A stretch of 64,000 nt of DNA, taken from Neurospora tetraspora. Taxonomy: Eukaryota; Ascomycota; Sordariomycetes; Sordariales; Sordariaceae. Positions 60,188 to 64,000 of this stretch are shown here, one piece after another; positions within the stretch are counted from its first letter, which is position 1; each line of letters begins with the position of its first letter. The position numbers were made by a program, and so were the translations under genes. The stretch spans positions 3,658,001 to 3,722,000 of the forward strand of contig NW_026944388.1 in assembly GCF_033439725.1 (NCBI RefSeq), read 5' to 3'. Under the pieces are notes generated by a model. That model was not told the DNA's origin. It ran no database searches and saw only the letters and a list, made by a program, of their open reading frames with translations.

Positions 60188-62299
60188 ATGAGGACCGACG
60201 ACGACGAGATAGGGTCGCCCCTCTTACAGGACCACTTCTCGACGGACCGTCTCGAGGTCGGCAGTGACGGAGGAGACTATGGCACGGCGACCACCCCTCT
60301 CTACGAGAGCGACTGCGCTACGCCGGGTTCCGACATTCAGGAGGGAGTGAGGCAGATTGAGGCTGTCTCGAGGGCGTGGACCAAGTCTGCCTTGATCGTA
60401 GCTTATATGAGGTTTGTTACATCCAATCGTCTGGACGAGTGCGTGCTAACACGGCTTGCTTGAAAGCATCTTTCTCATCGCTTTCACAACCTCACTCGAG
60501 GGTCAGGTCACATATGCCTTGACGGCTTTTGCTGTCAGCTCTTTCAACAACCACTCTCTGTTGTCGACTGTTTCAGTTGTTCAAAATGTTGTCAATGGTG
60601 AGTTTAGAACTGCAGGATGACTGGACATCTTGAGGCACAGAAAAACTAACAGTTACCAGCCGTCATCAAACCTCCTATGGCCAAGATTGCCGATGTCTTT
60701 GGTCGTCTCGAGGCCTTTGCTATTTCCATCGTCCTTTGCGTACTTGGCTACATCCTCATGGCAGCCTCCAAGAACGTGGAAACCTATGCTTCCGCACAAA
60801 TATTCTACGCGGCTGGCTCAACGGGACTGCAGATTCTCCAGCAGGTCTTCATTGCCGATACCAGCTCGTTCCTTAACCGAGCCCTCTTCTCCAGTCTACC
60901 GGACAGCCCCTTTCTGGTCACGGTTTGGATCGGTCCGCTGATAGCGTCAGCCATTCTCGCAACAACAACCTGGCGATGGGGCTACGGCATGTGGGCGCTC
61001 ATCCTGCCCGTTGCCTTTCTCCCCTTGGCCTTGAGTCTGTACCTCAACCGCCGGAAAGCAGAAAAACTAGGGATCCTCAAGCCAAAGCACCATCACAGCA
61101 ACAACGACGACGGCACCACCAAGGCCAAGATTCGCAACATCCTCCTCCGCGACCTCGACATGATCGGCACCCTCCTCTTCAGCGCCGGCCTTTCGCTCAT
61201 CCTGATCCCCCTAACCCTCATCTCCCGTTCCCCCCAGGGTTGGCGCGACCCTAAGCTCCTTCCTATGATCGTCCTCGGCACCTTCCTCCTCATCCTCTTC
61301 CCCCTCTGGGAATCCCGCCCGCACCTCGCTCCCCACCCCCTTTTGCCGTTAGACCTGCTCAAATCCCGCACCTTCGTCGCCGGCTGCAGCCTAGGGTTCT
61401 TCTACTTCATGATCTTCTACATCGCAGTCCAGCCGTACTTCTACTCCTACCTCCTAGTGGCTCTCAACCTCCCCGTCAACCGCGCGGGGCAGATAACCCA
61501 AACCTTCTCCTTCTCCTCCACCATCGCCGCCATCCTCGCCTCCCTCGCCATCCGCCAGAGCAAATCCCCCCGCCCAAGACCGTTCATCATCGCCGGCGCT
61601 TTGTTATATACCTTCGCCATCGCCATCTTGCTCATGACCCGCACCAAGGGCGTTAGCATACCCTCGCTGTTCTCAGCCCAGGCTACCCTCGGCGCCGGCG
61701 CCGGGTTGATGCACGTTGCGACGCAACTGGCCGTGCAAGCATCCTGCGGGGATAAACACGCGCACGTCGGCGTCGCTACGGCCGCTTTTCTTACCTTGGT
61801 AGAAGTTGGTGCGGCGGTGGGGGCCGCTTTCAGCGGCGTCATCTGGGGCCGACTGATTCCCCACAAACTAGTCGCCTACCTCCCCGACGCGCTAAAAGGC
61901 GAGGCAAAGAAAATCTACGCCAGCGTGGTGGTAGCGCGGAGTTATCCCTGGGGGTCGGTAGAACGGGAAGCGATTGCCAGAGCGTACCAGGAGACGGTTA
62001 CGGTACTCCTAAAGTGCGCGCTGTTTTGGTGCGTGCCGCTGGTGGTGGTGGCGTTGTTTGTCGGGGATTATAGGCTTGGTGAGGGAGGGCAGTGGGAGGT
62101 TTGGAATGGACGGGGACTGGTGGTGGGGACGGGGGAGGAGGAGATTGATGAACGGGCGAGGAGGATGGAGGAACGGGTGGAGTGGTGGAGGTTTTGGGTT
62201 TGGATGGGGAAGGGGAGCGGGTATTATGGGAGGAACAGGAGGAGGAGGAGAAGGGTGGTTGTTGAGGAGGAGGAGGAAAGGGAAGAGGTTGTGAGGTGA
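60188..62299 (+). CDS. Major-facilitator siderophore-iron transporter (SIT/ARN family)
   Basis: Exons 60188-60411, 60467-60597 and 60660-62299 give 664 aa; introns of 55 and 62 nt have good ends and CTAAC branches. A ~65-residue acidic cytosolic N-terminus precedes TM1. Family features are visible: SLEGQVTYALTAFAVSSF after TM1, VIKPPMAKIADVFGRLEAF (the MFS motif A region), YAAGSTGLQILQQVFIADTS, and HPLLPLDLLKSRTFVAG before the second half. About 14 membrane helices can be traced, as in Arn/Sit/Mir transporters of ferric siderophores with protons. The substrate cannot be told from sequence. The C-terminus is unusually basic then acidic (arginine run followed by EEEEE). No siderophore synthesis gene is adjacent. 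Confidence 0.9.
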
Positions 62300-63037
62300 T
62301 GAGATTCTATTTTTGGATGTTGGATATGAACTGCTTGTGGCTGTTGGATGGTGGATGTTGGAATGGGATATACCAAAGGGAAAGTTAAGGTGGAAGGAAT
62401 CTTCAGCGTTGGAGTACAGTATTGGATTGATTAGTTAGACAGCGTGTTGTTGGGTTGAAGGATAGCGATGATACCATGACTGACTGATTGCGGATATGTT
62501 CTTAGTCGTGTATAAAAGGGAGTTAAGATAGATTTCCAGCTTCTGTAGATATCAATCATTTCTGAGTGATAGATTATCAACCGGTGAATTCATACCACGG
62601 CTCATCTCGATGCTCACTATACAATTGCCACCCAGGCGAGCGGTCGTAAGAATAAACCGAACACGGACAGTCCAATACCGCTCGTTGTGGTTGGGAAAGG
62701 CCGTTGACAAAACTATGATCGGGATTACAATAATTTGGAAAAACATCAGTCAAAGTCCATTAGAGACTTTTCCATCCAGGTTCCAAAGTACAATAAAGAC
62801 TCTTTAGATGCGTGATAAGAGTATACCCAAGGTCTGACATAACTGACCGTGACGCGTTCGGTTTATATTCTTACGACCATTCGCGCCAGATAGAGTCACG
62901 GAGTTCAACCTGAAGCAGTCCCATTCATGAGCTATATGCTATTAATAACGCCACAACAATGCATCCCACGTACATACTTCCGTGTGACACCCTCGAGCAG
63001 CAGCCTCAAACTACCCATAACAATACCAACCGCCTCC
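62300..63037. other. Convergent intergenic region with an inverted repeat
   Basis: Between two converging genes. Contains the imperfect inverted repeat 62642-62878 listed separately; otherwise 3' UTRs. Confidence 0.5.
62642..62878. repeat. Imperfect inverted repeat, possible decayed TIR element
   Basis: GGTCGTAAGAATAAACCGAAC at 62642-62662 is matched in inverse orientation at 62857-62878, apart from a 2-bp insertion. Outer sequence (GGCG...) is loosely similar. No clear target duplication was found. Confidence 0.55.
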
Positions 63038-64000
63038 CTACTCCTCCTCCATAATCTTCGTCTCAAAACGGAACCCAGCCTTATCCAACCTGTCAATGAA
63101 CGGCTGACCCAAGCAAGCAGGCGTATAGATCCCACCACCACCACCACTACCACCAAGCTGTTCCTCCACGCCGCTCTCCTCCTCAAGCAACGTGGCAGCC
63201 GCCTCAGCCAACAAAACTCCGGTATCTGTTTGTTTGAAAAAAGTCAGCATATCATCCATCCTCTCCATGCCACTCACTAATGAAGGTACTCTCAACCAAA
63301 GGGGAAGGAAGAATAAAAAAACTCACAGTAATAAACCGGCCCCCGAAACCAACACCGTCCAAACGCCACCCTCTTCTTGGTATCCTTGGTATCCGTATCC
63401 CCCTTCCCCTCCCCCTCAAAATCCGGCTTCGCAACCCCCCAAAACTCCAACTCATCCCGTCTCGCCACCTCCTCGTCCGCCCCCTCGCCCGGCTGATACA
63501 CAAACTTTTTGGCAATACCCCTCAAAACGGGCGTGGCCATCACCACCCCCAACACCATCAGGCCAAAATGGATAGCTATTCCAGATAACCAGTTACGGGG
63601 TTTCATGTACTGCTTAAAGCTAAACCTCGGACCGTACGAACTCTCCTCTTTGTTTTTGGAGGACTGGGATTCAAACAAACCCCAGGTGCGTTCAACGATA
63701 GCCGCGTCGGTCTTGGCTGCTACGGAGGTTGTTCCCAGTCCCAAAATGGGGGTGGTGGCTAGCCCGGTCAACTTGGTAGTCCACGACGTCCTGCTTTCAG
63801 CCAGGTCCGGGTTCGGGTGCGGGACGGGACTCAAAGCGTAAGGTTTATGCGCCTCGCGCAATTCCTGGAGAGAAAAGTTTTCGAGAATGGTGAAGACTGT
63901 TGCGAGAGTGCCTCCCGAGGGGGCAGAGCGCAGGGTGTGGATGCTCAGCGTCACCTCGCCCGTTTTTGTCTGGGGACCGAACTCGCGCTTTAGCTGTTGG
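63038..64000 (-). CDS. Saccharopine-dehydrogenase-like oxidoreductase, 3' part only
   Basis: Exons visible on the minus strand: 64000 (open at the window edge) to 63327, and 63225-63038. The 101-nt intron has a GTGAGT donor and AACAG acceptor. The visible ~287 residues match the C-terminal half of the SCCPDH/trans-acting enoyl reductase family: SGGTLATVFTILENFS, then a hydrophobic helix (WLSGIAIHFGLMVLGVVMAT) and GVLLAEAAATLLEE with GIYTPACLGQPFIDRLDKAG near the end. The Rossmann NAD(P)-binding half lies outside the window. Family members are often membrane- or lipid-droplet-linked and their substrates are mostly unknown. True lysine-pathway saccharopine dehydrogenase is a different branch. 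Confidence 0.8.

Overview
The window looks like nuclear DNA of a filamentous ascomycete, most likely a Sordariomycete close to Neurospora or Sordaria. Genes are widely spaced and carry short introns (mostly 50-105 nt) with GTRNGT donors, CTRAY branch sites and YAG acceptors. The proteins are of fungal type: a Zn2Cys6 regulator, a siderophore transporter, a HET remnant, a Ste5/Far1-like scaffold, DUF7907 and DUF7924 proteins. CAA/CAG repeats are long. The species call is inference; no database search was possible. All exon joins were placed by eye from splice signals, frame and protein continuity.

Layout. 1-15.3 kb is gene-dense: SAGA subunit Sgf73 (5' end outside the window), a peroxisomal Ant1/PMP47-type carrier, tafazzin (minus), a NOSIP-type RING protein, a Zn2Cys6 transcription factor (minus) and a G3BP/Nxt3-like NTF2-RRM protein. 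15.3-25.9 kb is gene-poor accessory DNA: an 823-bp TIR element with TTA target duplications, a possible pol III-type element, a decayed HET-family remnant and a DUF7924 gene. 25.9-46.3 kb holds a PH-domain protein, kinetochore Nnf1 (minus), a cytochrome b561 membrane protein (minus), a broken tandem-repeat gene, a secreted DUF7907 protein, a polyQ/SR-rich protein, an INO80-type Nht1/Nhp10 HMG protein (minus) and chaperonin subunit CCT8. 46.3-53.8 kb is almost empty apart from a tRNA-like gene. 53.8-64 kb holds a RING-PH-vWA Ste5/Far1-like scaffold, a 572-bp Mutator-like TIR element with a 9-bp target duplication, a siderophore transporter and a 3' part of a saccharopine-dehydrogenase-like oxidoreductase (minus, runs off the window).

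The neighbours form no operon-like pathway; most are unrelated housekeeping genes. The strongest unusual signal is a pair of host genes, sgf73 and the DUF7907 gene. In each, one in-frame TAG cuts a long coding frame (449 and 99 further open codons). Both TAGs sit in the same octamer, GCTTAGGA, and both adenosines fall in the loop of a predicted hairpin. That matches what is known of sexual-stage A-to-I mRNA editing in Sordariomycetes (UAG to UGG), so these are candidate editing-dependent genes. Genomic sequence alone cannot prove editing.
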